Shown piece by piece: positions 4,270 to 5,056 of a stretch of 5,056 nt of DNA. How positions within the stretch are numbered: position 1 is the first letter of the stretch; each line of letters opens with the position of its first letter. Position numbers and translations under genes: made by a program. The notes below the pieces were generated by a model. The model did not search any database. It saw only the letters and a list, made by a program, of their open reading frames with translations, and was not told where the DNA came from. Source of the DNA: Bacteroidota bacterium (GTDB lineage Bacteria > Bacteroidota > Ignavibacteria > Ignavibacteriales > Ignavibacteriaceae). The stretch is taken from the NCBI GenBank assembly GCA_021796135.1, contig JAJYOQ010000333.1:1-5056 (forward strand), written 5' to 3'.

Positions 4270-5056
4270 TGGAAAAATAAGACACAAAACTACTGTCGGC
4301 TTTATATTGTTACTTAGCGCTTTATTTGCAATGGATTCGTCAGTTTATCTTAAATTTAATAAAATTCTTGGTATTGCTATTTTCCTTTTCTTGAGTGTAT
4401 GTCTTTTACTAATGCAATATATTTTGCCTGCAATAGCAAATATTAAATCGCTGGTTAAAACGAAAAATAAAATTGTTGACTTATCCGGGAAAAAATTTGT
4501 CACATTTTATGAATTCTTTTTACCCCTTTCCCTTGTCAATGTATTTATGTTGGTTTTATTTCTGTTCCCGGTGTCTTCTCAAATAAACATTAAAGGGCTG
4601 GATGCATTTTTTATTTCTATAATCGGGATGTTATTTGTATCATTATTCCGGCGTCAAAATGACCAGTTAAAAGATATTTATGTTTTATTTAATTTTATAA
4701 TATTTTTTATAATTTCCAACTTTTCCGTATCATTTATTGGCAGAAGCTTATTTTTTCATGATATATACAAATATGAAATTTTTGGTTCACTAATTTTATT
4801 ATCACTTTTCTTGGCCATCTTTTTATTTCAACGGGAAAAATTCAATGCAGTGGGCAAGGTATTTTTAACCGGTTTAGACATGACGTTGATAATCGTCTTA
4901 ATTTCTTTATATGCATTTACGATAGTAATGCCATCAAACAGATTTAAATTTATCGAAATAAATTTTTGGGAAACTATAGTCCTTTTTCTTTGGTATAAAA
5001 TGATAGTGTATTTTGATAACAAATTTTCGATTGCTGTATATTACTTTTCCTTGGGC
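4223..5056 (+). CDS. WecA/TagO-family transferase, continuation with long multi-spanning C-terminal region (runs off the right edge)
   Basis: This frame is open for 278 codons, from AAT 4223 to the last base, and has no stop. It opens with [11 protein letters not shown] (4226-4258), the motif missing from the preceding frame, so it is the rest of the same gene. In the joined protein (at least 543 residues) the histidines are H274, H276 and H277. Two hydrophobic helices (about residues 290-308 and 313-333) would complete a normal WecA-type core. After them comes a basic loop (KSLVKTKNK) and then a further 200 residues with about six or seven hydrophobic segments, ending in [13 protein letters not shown] and [11 protein letters not shown]. 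Typical WecA/TagO proteins have about 320-370 residues, so this is a large extension of unknown role. If translated alone, it could only start inside the gene, for example ATG 4331, which would lack the catalytic motifs. The true C-terminus lies beyond the window. Confidence 0.8.

Noticed and set aside
4828..5022. A 64-codon minus-strand frame
   Set aside because: It is antisense to the open, membrane-protein-like continuation of the transferase.

Overview
The window looks like an AT-rich chromosome segment from the Bacteroidota/Ignavibacteriota (FCB) side of the bacteria. The evidence is the absence of Shine-Dalgarno sequences before the starts, a Wzi-like outer-membrane barrel of the kind common in that group, and intergenic DNA packed with short hairpin-forming repeats. 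This assignment is inferred from style; no rRNA or other marker is present.

Layout. Positions 2-304 hold the last 100 codons of a DUF4143-type AAA ATPase, cut by the window edge. Positions 305-1031 are a repeat-rich gap with a heptamer tandem repeat, a ~40-bp inverted repeat (362-400 and 794-834), a two-hairpin module, GC-rich palindromes, and a 24-codon remnant (713-787) that resembles the start of a nucleotidyltransferase-like gene. Positions 1032-2720 encode a 562-residue exported protein, probably a Wzi-like outer-membrane beta-barrel. Positions 2721-3426 are a second repeat-rich gap, with two more copies of the two-hairpin module facing each other and a ~240-bp compound inverted repeat. 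From 3427 to the right edge lies a polyprenyl-phosphate sugar-1-phosphate transferase of the MraY/WecA/TagO family.

The key reading of the right side is that the transferase gene is split by a one-base frameshift. The first frame carries nearly all catalytic motifs and stops at 4269. The conserved HxHH motif (PDQNHLHH) lies in the next frame, which stays open for 278 codons to the end of the window. Removing one A from the run at 4220-4224 joins the two into one protein of at least 543 residues with a long multi-spanning C-terminal region. This second frame is easy to miss because it has no stop inside the window.

Functionally, the transferase would start lipid-linked glycan synthesis at the inner membrane, and the Wzi-like barrel could act at the cell surface, so both fit surface-polysaccharide biology. 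They are about 700 bp apart and not an obvious operon. I see no defence system, CRISPR array, transposase, tRNA or rRNA. The most distinctive content is the repeat families, one with compensatory stem changes, and the frameshifted extended transferase.
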